64,000 nt of DNA from Pseudorasbora parva (GCF_024679245.1 NC_090178.1:25821203-25885202); one strand, 5' to 3'; shown: positions 37,764-57,566, counted from the first letter of the stretch. A program made the numbers and translations. Notes: generated by a model not told the origin, from the sequence alone.

Positions 37764-39136
37764 AGCCGAGAGAGGAATCTGTGGAGTATGGCGTGAGTGG
37801 GTGCTGCCCGTTGATGCTGTACATACAATGAAAAGGATTGGCGCTTCATTTGTGGACCCAGATTAACTTCAGTCCTGTTCTAAAATAGATACTGAAACTC
37901 AATTCTTCTGGTTTCCACCTTTGAGGATTAACTGCTGCGCCACATCAGCCCCAACTATAAAACATATTTCACAATGGGGTTAAACTCTTTTGGTCATAAA
38001 ACTGGACATCTTTTCACACATTTTGAGACACTTGATGTTGTATCTGTCAGTGAGTCTAATAGATTTTAGGCATGGCTTTAATCATCTAGACCGCAGTTCT
38101 ATTAGAGACCATTTTGAAAGAAAATCCCTTTAAGTTTAGTGTAAAAAGGGCTTAAACTCTGACCTGATCTCCTCTAAAGGCCATTAGCCTTTTTTTATTT
38201 TTTTTACTTGAAGTAATTGGGGATAAATAGAAGAAACACATCTTATTTTTGTATAAAGGGAATGAATACATGGAAACATGGATGAATCATGAGCACTGAT
38301 GATTTCATTAGGTGTATGTTAAGACTAATGAGAAATTAAAGATATTAGTATTAGTAGAAGGGAAAGGAACATAAGTGATTTTTCCAAAAATGCCAGTTAG
38401 CACAGAGTAATATTGTGATTGTGCGTAAAAAGTAAATGTTTGTCATTTATAGTCTAGTATAGCATAATCAACACAAATAACAATGCACATAATAGTTTAT
38501 AATATGTATCTAAAAAATGTGTTCCTGTTTTACTTTTCTTACAGGTGAGAAACAGAAATCTATTTAGTATAAAAAATGTGATATGTCTCTGCTAAGGCTC
38601 CATCTCTTTATAATATACTTATTTTTTTATGTTTACAGAATGGAAATAGACAAAGTTCTATAGGTACGAGTAAATCGGCACTACACAGATGCATCACTGA
38701 TGCTAAAATACAGTTTATAACAACAATATAATCACAATAAAGACATTTACATTTCATTTACCAACATTTCTGTACAAACAATGGACTTAAAGAATGAGCT
38801 TTAAGTTCAATACCGACTTACCTGTATCCTTCCTAAATCAATTGTACTGTGAACATTTTGTTATACAACTGCTAAAGCACAACCAGTGTTTCTATTTTCA
38901 CCAAAATTATTAATTGTTCACTGACAGGCTAAAAAAGTCAGTGTTTATGTTCCATCATGCCTGATGGAAAAACAATGACATTTTGATTTGATTTTATTCT
39001 TTGTTTACCAGAACCATATACTGTAATAACTTCAATGTATAATGTTGAAGCAGATTTATATAAAGTAACTGAATAACTAATATTTCCTACCATTCATACA
39101 GTAGTTGTCTTATAATCCTGTAGCGGACAAATTATC

Positions 39137-39175
<39 letters not shown>

Positions 39176-39460
39176 CTTGATACCAAGCTGCCTTTTCTCA
39201 TTTATATCTACTGTACTTTATCTATGCACACCACATCTGATTCACATCAATAGAAAATCTCTACAATGCCTTGTATATCGAATAAATAATTTTTTTTTTT
39301 TTTTGTAATTGTTCTTTTTCCAATGTAAAATAATGATTTATGTACATGTATTTTGTATTTATTTGTAATAGAATTTGCATCAAGCACTGATCAAATCAAA
39401 GGTTTATATTTTTTTGGAAGCAAAACCTTTATCAAAAATAAATTCAGTACATTAATAGTT
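37764..39460 (+). other. probable cingulin 3' UTR
   Basis: AT-rich non-coding sequence directly after the stop codon. Candidate poly(A) signals are AATAAA at about 38736, 39282 and 39436. Which one is used cannot be decided by reading. An (ATT)n run lies at 39136-39173. Confidence 0.45.
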
Positions 39461-40113
39461 CCTCTCTATTGTGTTCTTTTTAGTGCTCATTATCATCATC
39501 ATCATCATTATTGCAGTTGTACTTGTATTTTATACATACTGTAGCAGATGCGTGTCATAGATATATGGTACAATTGAGCATCTGATACTGGATCTTTAAA
39601 ATATCTTGTCCTTATTCACCTTATTTTTAATGTAAGAAAGTGCAGAGCCATTTGATAATTGAATGTGTCTGGCTTCTGGTGTCCGCTTCCAGTTATATTA
39701 CCTGTACAAAAACACTGTTTTATGCTGCTTTGTATTGCAAACTGGTATGTTATCATAATCATAAACAATGGTTTGTGAGGTCGGAGTCAAGAGTGGGTCA
39801 AACCCAAGGGCATATCCTATGTGAATTATGAAAAAAAGTTGCATAAGTGCTTCTACTCCCTAAAAGCCAGTGTGCATGTGCAAGGGCTAAACCTTACTCT
39901 CTGTCTTTGGGGGACAGGCCTCAGTCTAAAACCCAGAGTGGAGCTGTAAGGGGGATACACAACATAGCCTTAGCTATGGTCCGATGTGCATAGCTAGTGC
40001 CTCTGCAATATTGTCTGAGAGGAGCATACATGTCCTAAAATCTCTCAATAATTGGTATTTCCACCTGATCGTACTGAGAAAAACCACAGACCAGGAGTGG
40101 ACAGCTACAGTTT
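39461..40113. other. intergenic, no gene recognised
   Basis: No coding or repeat structure recognised apart from a short (ATC)n run near 39490. CTCTATGG at 40114-40121 is the left duplication of the next element. Confidence 0.45.
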
Positions 40114-40121
40114 CTCTATGG

Positions 40122-40643
40122 TAGGGGTTTTCAAACTTTATGATGCCAAGGACCCCCAAATATGATGAACATTTATGAGGGACCCCCTTCGTAAAATCCA
40201 TCTATTTTTATCTAAGAAAAAAACATAGATAAATAGTAAGTGTGACATTTATAAATACAACATATTGTTTCCCAACTTAAATTAGCTATACTTAATGTTG
40301 GATGTATAAACCTGAAGAACATTTTCAATTAAAAATTATTTGTATAAGCAACTTTCACAATAAATGTATGCAAGCAGTTTACGTTCTTTCCTTACAACCC
40401 CAGTGAGCAAGATAAAGGGGACTATAGTGAGAAAAACTCGCTAGAAAGATGCAAAGCAAACGTATACAATTCTGGAAAGTATGTGTACGACAAGAAATTA
40501 GAGAAACAGTTAGAAATCAAACAGTTCGAGTAGACTTTATCCATTATTGCTTTGACTTTGTATTCTCTGAAATGTTCTGGGAACCCCTTAGAACCTCCTG
40601 GAGGACCCCTGGGGGTCCTCGGACCCCAGTATGAAAACCCCTG
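40122..40643. mobile_element. hAT-type MITE, 522 bp, perfect 8-bp duplication
   Basis: The ends TAGGGGTTTTCAAAC and GTATGAAAACCCCTG are inverted copies. CTCTATGG occurs exactly at 40114-40121 and 40644-40651. GGACCCCC motifs recur near both ends. No transposase is present; the 102-codon minus frame is not similar to one. Confidence 0.8.
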
Positions 40644-40651
40644 CTCTATGG

Positions 40652-42445
40652 TACAGTCCATTTCTACTCTGCTCCACCTACAACCTTCAGAATTGCCACC
40701 CATCCAAGAGTGGACATATGTTCCTGCCACAGAAAACCATCAGGGAGGGAGTCAAACAAGAAAAAGGGCTGTATTACAGTTTGCCCAAATAACTCATCAA
40801 CCAGTCTCTATAACTCAGGGAAATCACAGGAGAGCTTAGGCCCTCTTAAAACCCCAATAAACAATTTAAGAGAATGGGACGCTTATGCAGCCTGCCTATA
40901 ACTCTTCTTTACCAAGCTCATACACTGCATAATGCCGCCTTCATCTGCTATGGGAAACTGGATAATTTAGAAGTCATGATTATTAGCTCATCGCATTCAA
41001 ATTTTGATGGGAAGGTGTTTATGTAAAAATTTGACCAAGGAAACCCATATTTACAATAAATCTGAGATAAATATGTTTAAAACCAAGGCGATTTCTACTC
41101 CGCTTTTCTTTGTACTTTTGTCATGTTTTTGAAGACGCATTGTACAAATTGGTCATTAATGACAACTGAGCTTGACGGCTTCTCTGAGTGAAGTTATCAC
41201 TGAGGCACTAACTGACTTTTTGGGGGGTTTTCAGGAGAACGGAGCTTTAGCTTTAATTTTAACAATATTTCACACCAACATAATGACTTTTTCTGCATCT
41301 GCGAGAGTGTGGGCGGGCTTTTGATATGGCGGCTCTACTTTCTTCTTTTTATACTGCGCAGACTGTCCCAAATCTGCCCAAAATGTCAGCCTCATATTCG
41401 GATGTTGGCTGCTTCACTTTTCTTCAATGGAAGATATTGAAGACATGTCGACCATATTTTTTACGGTCTATGACCCACACACCGCAGCTTGTTTTGTGGT
41501 GGCAAGTGCTCTTCACTTCTCCCATTAGCCATTGTGAAAGAACTGAGGTAGCCTAATGTGTCCCGATTTAAAATCCTAAATATTGACCGCATGATTTGTG
41601 TGAGAGCAGGTTGAGAGGTGCAAGATTCGATCTCTGAAAGCCTCACATTACCAGATAATCTGCGCCAAACACTGAAACCGACTGAGGTTCTCGACATACC
41701 ATTTCCTCTAATCCTCGGGAGGGGGAATTTGGGGATAAATCAGTCTAAACTCCTGTAATGTGCGCATGGCTTTAGAACATAAGAAACGAATGGAAAACCT
41801 TTTTTGGTAACACTTTACGGTAAGGATACATCAATTATCATGATTTCATCCATTAATTAATGCTTGACGTATGCATTAGTACATGCATAAACATTAACTA
41901 AGATGAGTACATCATCACGAGTTATGGTTTATTATGCATGATGTTTTTTTATGTACAAAAAAAACATTGATCTTTACTATCTATTGACAAAGCTATGGCT
42001 ATGGTACATGAATCGTCATGAACTCATGCATGAAAAAAGCATTAATTCATGCATGTAAGAAAAATGCCTGATAAACATGATTTAAGTCCTATAGTGTCCT
42101 CTTTTGAGGACGTATGAAATCAATGCCCTGTTTTTTAAAAGCAGAAAGTCGTATGATTTAAAAAACCCATAACATTTTCCTGAGATGTTGATTTATAACA
42201 AACTATTTTAAAATAGAATTAAAGGATTTTTACAAAATATTATATATTTCCAAAGAGTGCTACATTTGATCATTGAGTAATTTTTAAAGAAAATCCCTGC
42301 TCTTTACAGAACATCCAGACTTAAAACTGTGACACATATGGTGTCAGAGAAATTCACTAAAATATAATGTCCTTGTACGGGGACAGTGGCACACAGGAGG
42401 CTATATCTGCTCTTCAACTCTTAATGACCCCCAGAGAGGGATGTA
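40652..42445. other. intergenic with repeat fragment
   Basis: No gene is supported. GGTAACACTTTACGGTAAGG at 41806 opens a dispersed fish repeat of about 250 bp (ATTAATTAATGCTTGACGTA and so on). The frames of 76-95 codons have no motif. Confidence 0.45.
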
Positions 42446-44079
42446 CAGTATTGTTCAAAATAATAGCAGTACAATATGACTAACCAGAATAATCAAGGAT
42501 TTTCGTATATTTTTTTTATTGCTACGTGGCAAACAAGTTACCAGTAGGTTCAGCAGATTCTCAGAAAACAAACGAGACCCAGCATTCATGATATGCACGC
42601 TCTTAAGGCTGTGCAATTGGGCAATTAGTTGAATTAGTTGAAAGGGGTGTGTTCAAAAAAATAGCAGTGTGGCATTCAATCACTGAGGTCATCAATTTTG
42701 TGAAGAAACAGGTGTGAATCAGGTGGCCCCTATTTAAGGATGAAGCCAACACTTGTTGAACATGCATTTGAAAGCTGAGGAAAATGGGTCGTTCAAGACA
42801 TTGTTCAGAAGAACAGTGTACTTTGATTAAAAAGTTGATTAGAGAGGGGGAAACCTATAAAGAGGTGCAAAAAATGATAGGCTGTTCAGCTAAAATGATC
42901 TCCAATGCCTTAAAATGGAGAGCAAAACCAGAGAGACGTGGAAGAAAACGGAAGACAACCATCAAAATGGATAGAAGAATAACCAGAATGGCAAAGGCTC
43001 AGCCAATGATCACCTCCAGGATGATCAAAGACAGTCTGGAGTTACCTGTAAGTACTCTGACAGTTAGAAGACGTCTGTGTGAAGCTAATCTATTTTCAAG
43101 AATCCCCCGCAAAGTCCCTCTGTTAAAAAAAAGGCTTGTGCAGAAGAGGTTACAATTTGCCAAAGAACACATCAACTGGCCTAAAGAGAAATGGAGGAAC
43201 ATTTTGTGGACTGATGAGAGTAAAATTGTTCTTTTTGGGTCCAAGGGCCACAGGCAGTTTGTGAGACGACCCCCAAACTCTGAATTCAAGCCACAGTACA
43301 CAGTGAAGACAGTGAAGCATGGAGGTGCAAGCATCATGATATGGGCATGTTTCTCCTACTATGGTGTTGGGCCTATTTATCGCATACCAGGGATCATGGA
43401 TCAGTTTGCATATGTTAAAATACTTGAAGAGGTCATGTTGCCCTATGCTGAAGAGGACATGCCCTTGAAACGGTTGTTTCAACAAGACAATGACCCAAAA
43501 CACACTAGTAAACGGGAAAAGTCTTGGTTCCAAACCAACAAAATTAATGTTATGGAGTGGCCAGCCCAATCTCCAGACCTTAATCCAATTGAGAACTTGT
43601 GGGGTGATATCAAAAATGCTGTTTCTGAAGCAAAACCAAGAAATGTGAATGAATTGTGGAATGTTGTTAAAGAATCATGGAGTGGAATAACAGCTGAGAG
43701 GTGCCACAAGTTGGTTGACTCCATGCCACACAGATGTCAAGCAGTTTTAAAAAACTGTGGTCATACAACTAAATATTAGTTTAGTGATTCACAGGATTGC
43801 TAAATCCCAGAAGAAAAAAAAAATGTTTGTACAAAATAGTTTTGAGTTTGTACAGTCAAAGGTAGACACTGCTATTTTTTTGAACACACCCCTTTCAACT
43901 AATTGCCCAATTGCACAGCCTTAAGAGCGTGCATATCATGAATGCTGGGTCTTGTTTGTTTTCTGACAATCTACTGAACCTACTGGTAACTTGTTTGCCA
44001 CGTAGCAATAAAAAATATACTAAAAACCTTGATTATTCTGGTTAGTCACATTGTACTGCTATTATTTTGAACAATACTG
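42446..44079 (+). mobile_element. full-length Tc1-like transposon with IR/DR ends, 1634 bp
   Basis: The element lies between TA dinucleotides (42444-42445 and 44080-44081). The inverted repeats are about 215-225 bp long and highly similar. Each arm carries two direct repeats about 190 bp apart: outer TGTTCAAAATAATAGCAGT at 42452-42470 and inner TGTTCAAAAAAATAGCAGT at 42650-42668. Their inverses are at 43868-43886 and 44055-44073. This IR/DR layout is that of transposase-binding sites in Sleeping Beauty-like Tc1 elements. The single ORF inside is open. Complete ends, intact ORF and similar arms point to recent activity. Confidence 0.93.
42784..43779 (+). CDS. Tc1-like DD34E transposase, intact, 331 aa
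   Basis: It catalyses cut-and-paste transposition of its own element into TA sites, acting in the nucleus as a dimer or higher oligomer on the inverted repeats. The N-terminal half (about 1-110) is a paired-type helix-turn-helix DNA-binding region (TYKEVQKMIGCSAKMISNAL, 24-43), with a basic RRGRKRK stretch (51-57) resembling the GRPR-like linker and nuclear signal. The catalytic triad is complete: D144 in LWTDESK, D235 in FQQDNDPKHTS and E270 in DLNPIENLW. There are exactly 34 residues between the last two. The length of 331 is close to the usual 340. The start ATG (AAAATGG) follows the left inverted repeat by about 115 bp, and the stop precedes the right one. No frameshift or stop is seen. 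Activity is inferred, not shown. Confidence 0.95.
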   Translation: MGRSRHCSEEQCTLIKKLIREGETYKEVQKMIGCSAKMISNALKWRAKPERRGRKRKTTIKMDRRITRMAKAQPMITSRMIKDSLELPVSTLTVRRRLCEANLFSRIPRKVPLLKKRLVQKRLQFAKEHINWPKEKWRNILWTDESKIVLFGSKGHRQFVRRPPNSEFKPQYTVKTVKHGGASIMIWACFSYYGVGPIYRIPGIMDQFAYVKILEEVMLPYAEEDMPLKRLFQQDNDPKHTSKREKSWFQTNKINVMEWPAQSPDLNPIENLWGDIKNAVSEAKPRNVNELWNVVKESWSGITAERCHKLVDSMPHRCQAVLKNCGHTTKY

Positions 44080-44326
44080 TATCTTCTGAAAGCTGTGGAC
44101 TGAGACCGTGGTTTGTAACGTCTCTATGACCGCCTCACTGGCAGACAGAAAAGGCCAGAGTATGAGATCAGAGCACCAAGGAGAAAGATTTTCTCTTTCT
44201 TCTTATCACAGATCCCTTCTTATCTCTCCTTATCTCCATGGCGCCTATAACGGCGGATGCAATGGCTGTGGGCTGTGTGTACAGATAGTTAGATCTGTGG
44301 CTTGTGCAGCTTTTTTTTGCACTGCC

Positions 44327-45245
44327 TCAGGAAATAAAACCACTCATTATGTGGGCCAAGAATCCCCACAACACCTGTGTCTCACCACCTTCCCAGCAGT
44401 ACTGCTGAGAGGAGATTGGGTGGATTTCAGGGTGTTCTGCAGGGCCCCATAGGTCTGGCTTGCCTCCATATATGCCTTGCCATAAGCTGTAAGGTGGTAA
44501 GAAGTGAAGGCGGACATACATGAATCAGGCATAACATTATGACCTAATATTGTGTTGGTCCCCCTTTTGCTGCCAAAACAGTCCTGACCTATCAAGGCAT
44601 GTACAAAACTAATCCCCTAAAGGCGTCCTGTGGTATCTAGCACTAGCAGCAGATCCTTTAAGTGCTGTAAATTTGAGGTCGGGCCTCCAAGGATCGGACT
44701 TGTTTGTTCAGCACATCCCAAAGATGCCCGATTGGATTGAGATCTGGGGAGTTTGGAGGCCAAATCAACACCTCAAACTCATTGGTGTGCTCCTCAAACC
44801 ATTCCTGAACCATTTTTGCTTTGTGGCAGGGCACATTCTCCTGCTGAAAGAGGCCACAGGTAAGTGACGCACGCACACATAAAAATAATAAAATAATAAA
44901 ATAATGTGATAAACACATGCTGGTGCTTTCGGCTGTTGACAGGGGACAGCATTGGCACCCTGACTGGTCTGTAGCTATGCAGCCCCATACACAACAAACT
45001 GCAATGTACTGTGTATTCTGACACATTTCTATCAGAACCAGCATTAGCTTCTTGTGTAATTTGAGCTACAGTAGCTTGTATATTTGATTGGACCACACAG
45101 GCCAGCCTTCGCTCTCCACATGCATCACTGAGCCTTGGCCGCACATGACCACCACTGTAGGTTAACCACTCTTCCTTCCTTGAAATACTTTTGATAGACA
45201 CTGACCACCTTTTGATAGGCACTGCTTCAGCAGACACGGGGTGAA
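44327..45245 (-). pseudogene. Tc1-family transposon relic
   Basis: On the minus strand, fragments of a Tc1-like transposase lie in different frames: LFQQENVPCHKAKMVQEWFE (second catalytic block, with Asp replaced by Glu at the QQEN position) and PPNSPDLNPIGHLW (third block, where the catalytic Glu is Gly). The end-like sequence ATCAGGCATAACATTATGAC at 44524 matches that of the relic at 36411. The same phrase, GTAGCTATGCAGCCCCATAC, occurs in both. Two of three catalytic acids are lost and the frame is broken, so it is inactive. Confidence 0.75.
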
Positions 45246-45485
45246 AACTCTTGACATTTGGGCTTTCAAAGATGATGCAACACCAATAGAAGAGATGGAT
45301 TATAAGCAGCTCTTCAACTCAGAAGCTTCACATGCGAATAGTTTACATGAGAAGATTATACAAGCCAAATACTAAATACTAATATTGCTGTGTGTGTACC
45401 AGTGCCCGAAACACTGTTCATGCTGATACCATTCCCTGTATTGTCAACACCACACTGCAGCATTGAAGTTCCTCTTTGAAAGATT

Positions 45486-45494
45486 ATAATAATA

Positions 45495-45556
<62 letters not shown>

Positions 45557-46580
45557 ATTTGATTTACAAGGCACTTCATATTAAACAAAATCTCAAAGTG
45601 CTACAGAACTAAAACAATCAACAACAATAAATAAACAAGTAAATAAAAAAATACTGAAAAATTAAGAAGTAACAAATCAATTAAAAGCTCTGCTAAAAAA
45701 GGTGGGTTTTAAGACCATGCTTAAAAGCATTTACAGTCTGTGGCGTCTGCAGGTGGTCAGGGAAAGCATTCCACAGACTGGGGGCTGCAGAGCAGAAGGC
45801 CCGATTTCCGATAGTACGGCGTTTGGTCCTGGGAGTTCCAAGAAGATATGTTGAAACCAAGCGGAGGTTACGTGTGGAAGTTTGTGTGGTGAGGAGTTCC
45901 TTGAGATAGGAGGGTGTGTCTGGTAAGGAAGAGAGATCTTATACTTGATCCTGAACGACACAGGAAGCCAGTGGAGTGATTTTTAGAATGGGGGTGATAT
46001 GGTCGTATTTGCTCACTCTCATGAGGATCCTAGCAGCGTTATTCCGATAAGGAGAGCATTGCGGTAGTCCAGCCTGGAGACGACAAAGGCGTGGAAGGAG
46101 GTCTTACACAGGTGTTTGATGTGAGCTTCAAAAGTAAGCTGCGATTCCATTCTGACCCCTAAATTGGTGACTGAAGTGGAATAACCTGATCAGAGAAAGC
46201 AATGCTGCTGATAACGGATTTCCGGACCTGAAGTGGAGTGCCAACTAGGATAGCTTCAGTCTTGGAGCTGTTTAGCTGCCGAAAGTTTTGCTTCATCAAC
46301 ACCTTTATCTCATCCAGGCAAGTGATCAAAGTGTATGGTGTGATGTCAGCAGAGGGAGATGAACTTGTCCTAAGGTAAAGTTGAATGTCATCAGCATAGC
46401 AGTGAAAAGAAATCCCATGCTGGCTGATGATACGGCCAAGGGGGAGCAAGTAGAGGATGAACAGGGTGGGTCCGAGCACAGAGCCTTGAGGGACACCGCA
46501 GGTGACATTGTGTGACAGGGATGTAGCTTCTCCCAATGCAACATATTCATAAAGATAACTCCCCATGAGATGCAGAAACT
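45486..46580 (-). pseudogene. LINE-2-like reverse transcriptase fragment with (AAT)n tail
   Basis: The minus-strand reading frame at 46159-46566 gives GVPQGSVLGPTLFILYLLPL and the catalytic FHCYADDIQLYL box of a non-LTR reverse transcriptase. Further downstream the frame is shifted several times before the 3' end, which adjoins an (AAT)n tract at 45486-45555 (plus strand). The 5' end is truncated near 46580. The tail motif differs from the ATTG tail of the copy at 13389, suggesting another subfamily. It ends about 150 bp before the first exon of the Ig gene. Confidence 0.8.
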
Positions 46581-46599
46581 CACTGAAGGCCCTTTATGA

Positions 46600-46727
46600 G
46601 AACAGTATAAGCTCTTGTCTCTTAGTTCCGCATTAACTTTAGAGGTACTAAAAACAACTCAACGAAAGTGAAGTGATGTGGTCTTTTCTCATATAGAGTT
46701 CAGCTGTCCTGCAGTGAGCATCTGCAT
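46600..46727 (+). promoter_or_regulatory. presumed promoter/5' UTR of the Ig-domain gene, ISRE-like motif
   Basis: A short unique stretch between the LINE fragment and the first ATG. ACGAAAGTGAAGTG at about 46662-46675 resembles an interferon-stimulated response element (GAAANNGAAA) with one mismatch in the second half. No clear TATA box is seen. The motif may be chance. Confidence 0.3.
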
Positions 46728-54275
<7,548 letters not shown>

Positions 54276-55227
54276 ATCATGACCTGTAAGTTATTGCATC
54301 ACAGGATGACTGGCATAATTTTGTAAATCAAATCAAAATATATGCTACAGAAAACCTTGAAACTTTGTATTGCACATATAAATGTATTCAGACATCTGCA
54401 GATACAGTATGTACATGATTCAAAGAAAACATTTTTTTTTTTTGACCAAATAATTTTTGAACTTTATCTTTTAACAGTTGGTCTGAACAAACAGAAGCTT
54501 CTACATGCAAACCAGATGAGATGATGATATAAATGAATCACTGTTTTAATGTACTATTTTTTAATAAGTCTTTGTGATAGTCAATTATGTTTTGGGTATT
54601 ACTCACAAATGTTTTGGGTATTACTCTGTGTAATGTTTTTGAATTTGATTTCATATTACCTTTTCAATACTTTATCAATTATAAATGCATTAAGCACTCT
54701 TTAAAGAGGTCATGAACTTTAATTCTGTGATATTCTTTGAGGTTAACTTATGTTAGCAAAACTTTTACATAAACAAACTTCTAAAATAATTTAGAATCCT
54801 AAATTATGACTGTTTATAACCCTCTTTTTGAAACAGGAATTGTCTCGATTCTCAATTCATGACACCTTTAAATTGAAAAACGTTTGTGTTTTTAATCTGC
54901 AATGGAGCATGCGCAACTTGCTTTTAAAGGGAATGGGAGATGGGATTCTGATTGGTTTATTGCACGTTAAAACAAACCCATGACTCATTAAAGGGACAGT
55001 TCACCCAAAAATTTAAACGTGATGTTTATCTGCTTACCCCTGGGCATCCAAGCATTTTTTGTGTGTGTGTGTAATTAAACTAGCAAAAAGTGCACCTCCG
55101 CGATGTGCTTCAGACCATACACTCAGATTGTTAAAATAGGGCCAACAGTATTTAATATCACTGATCCTTCCTATATTTGTGCAAAATGATCACTTAATAT
55201 CAACTGTCAAACTGCTGCAATGTATTA
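54276..55227 (+). other. 3' UTR region of the Ig gene and downstream
   Basis: After the stop the exon runs to a donor at 54286 (GTAAGTTATT), followed by an acceptor at about 54478 (TTTTAACAG). This suggests one intron in the 3' UTR. No canonical AATAAA is obvious downstream. At 54988 TTAAAGGGACAGTTCACCCA opens a truncated TTAA-type repeat of about 150 bp. Confidence 0.4.
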
Positions 55228-55229
55228 TA

Positions 55230-56847
55230 CAGTCCCTGACAAAAGTCTTGTCGCTTATCTATTTTCTAGAAATACCTGATATTAACCTGACTTTTAATTC
55301 ATTCATTGGTGTTAGAAATAGCTCATATGAAAAGCTAAAACCCTCCCAAATGATGTTTAATGCACTGAAATAAATAATTTTCACAGAAAAAATATTTATC
55401 ATTTAATCAAGACAGAAAGGTCAAATTTTGGCAAGACAAAAGTTTTGTCGCCTATACAGAAATGGAACAAATTTACTGCAAATACAAAAATATGTTAGCA
55501 AATTAAGTTATGGTGCTGTGAGATCCAAATTTAATATCTTGTATGACTTCCATGAGCTTGAAGGACTGCATCCATGCGGTTTGGCAAGGATTCATACAAT
55601 TTATTGATGAAGTCATCAGGAATAGCTAAGAAAGCAGTCTTGCATGCCTCCCAGAGTGCATCAGTATTCTTTGGTTTCGTCTTCCATGCGTCCTCTTTCA
55701 TCATACCCCACATATGCTCAATGATGTTCATGTCTGGTGACTGGGCTGGCCAATCCTGGAGCATCTTGATCTTCTTCGCCTGAGGAACTTTGATGTAGAG
55801 ATGGAAGTATGCGATGGAGCACCGTCCTGCTGCAGAATTTGGCCTCTTTTATCGTTGGGAATATTAGAGGTAGCTAAGATTTCTTGGTATTTTAGACTAT
55901 TGATGTTGCCTTCCACCCTGCAGATCTCTCGCACACCCCCATACTGGATGTAACCCCAGACCATGATTTTTCCGCCACCAAACTTCACTGTTTTCTGGGT
56001 GAATCTCGGATCCATTCGGGCACCAGTAGGTCTCCTGCAATATTTGCGGCGACTGTGGTGTAATTCAACAGAAGATTCCACTTTTCCAGCATCCATCCTT
56101 TTAGCAGGCTGTGGGCCTTGGCAAATGCCACACGGTTTTTCAATTGTCTTTTGTTTAGTGCTGGCTTCTGGGCACTGATTCGACCATGGAGGCCATTTCG
56201 AGACAGAATCCGACAAACTGTTCTGGTTGACACAGGGACTTCAGGTGACCAGGTCTCGTGGAGCTCTGCTGCAGTAGAAAATGGGCTGGCCTTGGATTTT
56301 CGAGCCAACAAACGGTCCTCTCGAGCAGTTGTCTTGCGGGGTCTGCCTGACCTGGGCTTGTCAAAAACATCTCCAGTCTCTTCAAATCTTTTTTTTATCC
56401 TCTGTACTTGACACTGAGACACATTGAAGGTGTCTGCCACATCAGCAGTGGATCTGGTCTTCATCCTCGTGATAATCAAAACTTTAGTCTCAGGGTGAAT
56501 CTTAGGCATGTTTGCAGAGGCCTAGTTGCAGTTGATGTGAAGGTCTAGCGTACTGGGGTTCTTTTTATACACACTTGAGACCTAATTGATCCATTATTAG
56601 TCACAGGTGAAGCTCATATGACAAGGTGACAACACTTATGTCTTTGCAAAAATTGACTCAATGGGCTTTACCAAGCTGTGAATATTAGAATACTTTTTGA
56701 AAGTTTAGTTTTTCACTGAAACATTATCACAAAAGCTGGTGGGATTAAAATGAGCCATTTCTTGTAAAAAAATCTTGATTAGAAATATATTTCAGCGGCA
56801 CTTTGGGTCAATTTGTACACAAGCGACAAGACTTTTGTCAGGGAGTG
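55230..56847 (-). mobile_element. Tc1-type transposon, complete ends, 1618 bp
   Basis: The ends CAGTCCCTGACAAAAGTCTT and AAGACTTTTGTCAGGGAGTG are inverted copies flanked by TA (55228-55229 and 56848-56849). The transposase reads on the minus strand in three frames. The ends are close to intact while the gene is broken, so the element could be mobilised only by a transposase from elsewhere. Confidence 0.85.
55531..56509 (-). pseudogene. Tc1-type transposase, frameshifted
   Basis: The N-terminal frame (56509 down to about 56130) has a helix-turn-helix region (TADVADTFNVSQCQVQRIKK) and a KPRSGRPRKTT linker with the GRPR AT-hook-like motif. The middle frame carries GGGKIMVWGYI and the second catalytic block QQDGAPSHTS. 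The last frame has WPAQSPDMNIIEHMW, holding the third acid. At least two frameshifts separate these. The stretch that should hold the first Asp, at the junction near 56090, is disrupted. It belongs to a different subfamily from the intact copy at 42446. Confidence 0.85.
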
Positions 56848-56849
56848 TA

Positions 56850-57566
56850 TGGCTAAAACTATTTGTATTTTATCTCTATTTTCATAAATGGCTAATAGTA
56901 TCACTTTGAAACTGCTTTTCCTATGTATAATTTTAACAAATAAAACAACTTAAATGCAACTCAAATTGTCAGTGAATTTTATAGACCACTAAAAGAATTT
57001 GCTGTATTTACACCCAATACACTCAGCTGTATTGTTGAATGACTTTTCTTCTTTTTACCATGGAGATGGTCATAGTTGCTGGTTTTTTTTTTACATGTCA
57101 TTACACAGGACGAGTGCTTTGGGTCTCTATTCCCTTGTTTTTTTAAGTTTTTTTTTTAGGCATGACCCGTGTTTTTAACGCTGGGCAAGTGTATATTGAG
57201 AGGGACGCTACGGAGGCACACATATGGACTGACCTATGGGGCAGTTCTAGACATGGATGATCTCTGTAGTAGGTCTTGCTGAGACAGGAAGGGAACTACT
57301 GACACAGAGACAAAACAGAACAGAATCTGCCCAAGGAAAGACACAGGTTTACCAACAGGGAAACCGTACCATGCATGGAAGTATACACATATGGGATTAC
57401 CAAGAGGGAATCACACCAGATGGGCATCTGGCCCAGTACAAGCCCAGAATAAATTCAAATGTAACAAATTAGTCAGGTAAATGTTACATAATCAATCACG
57501 AAGATAATCAATACAAAAAATAAAATAATGCTCAGATATAAAGAATAAGATACTTACTCTGTCGTT
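56850..57566. other. unassigned intergenic region
   Basis: The 71-codon frame at 57257-57472 is Gln-rich and ends at a stop just before a possible donor. It could be a relic of a mobile element or gene, but I do not recognise it. Confidence 0.4.

Noticed and set aside
43150..43569. 139-codon minus-strand frame
   Set aside because: It is the antisense shadow of the intact Tc1 transposase.
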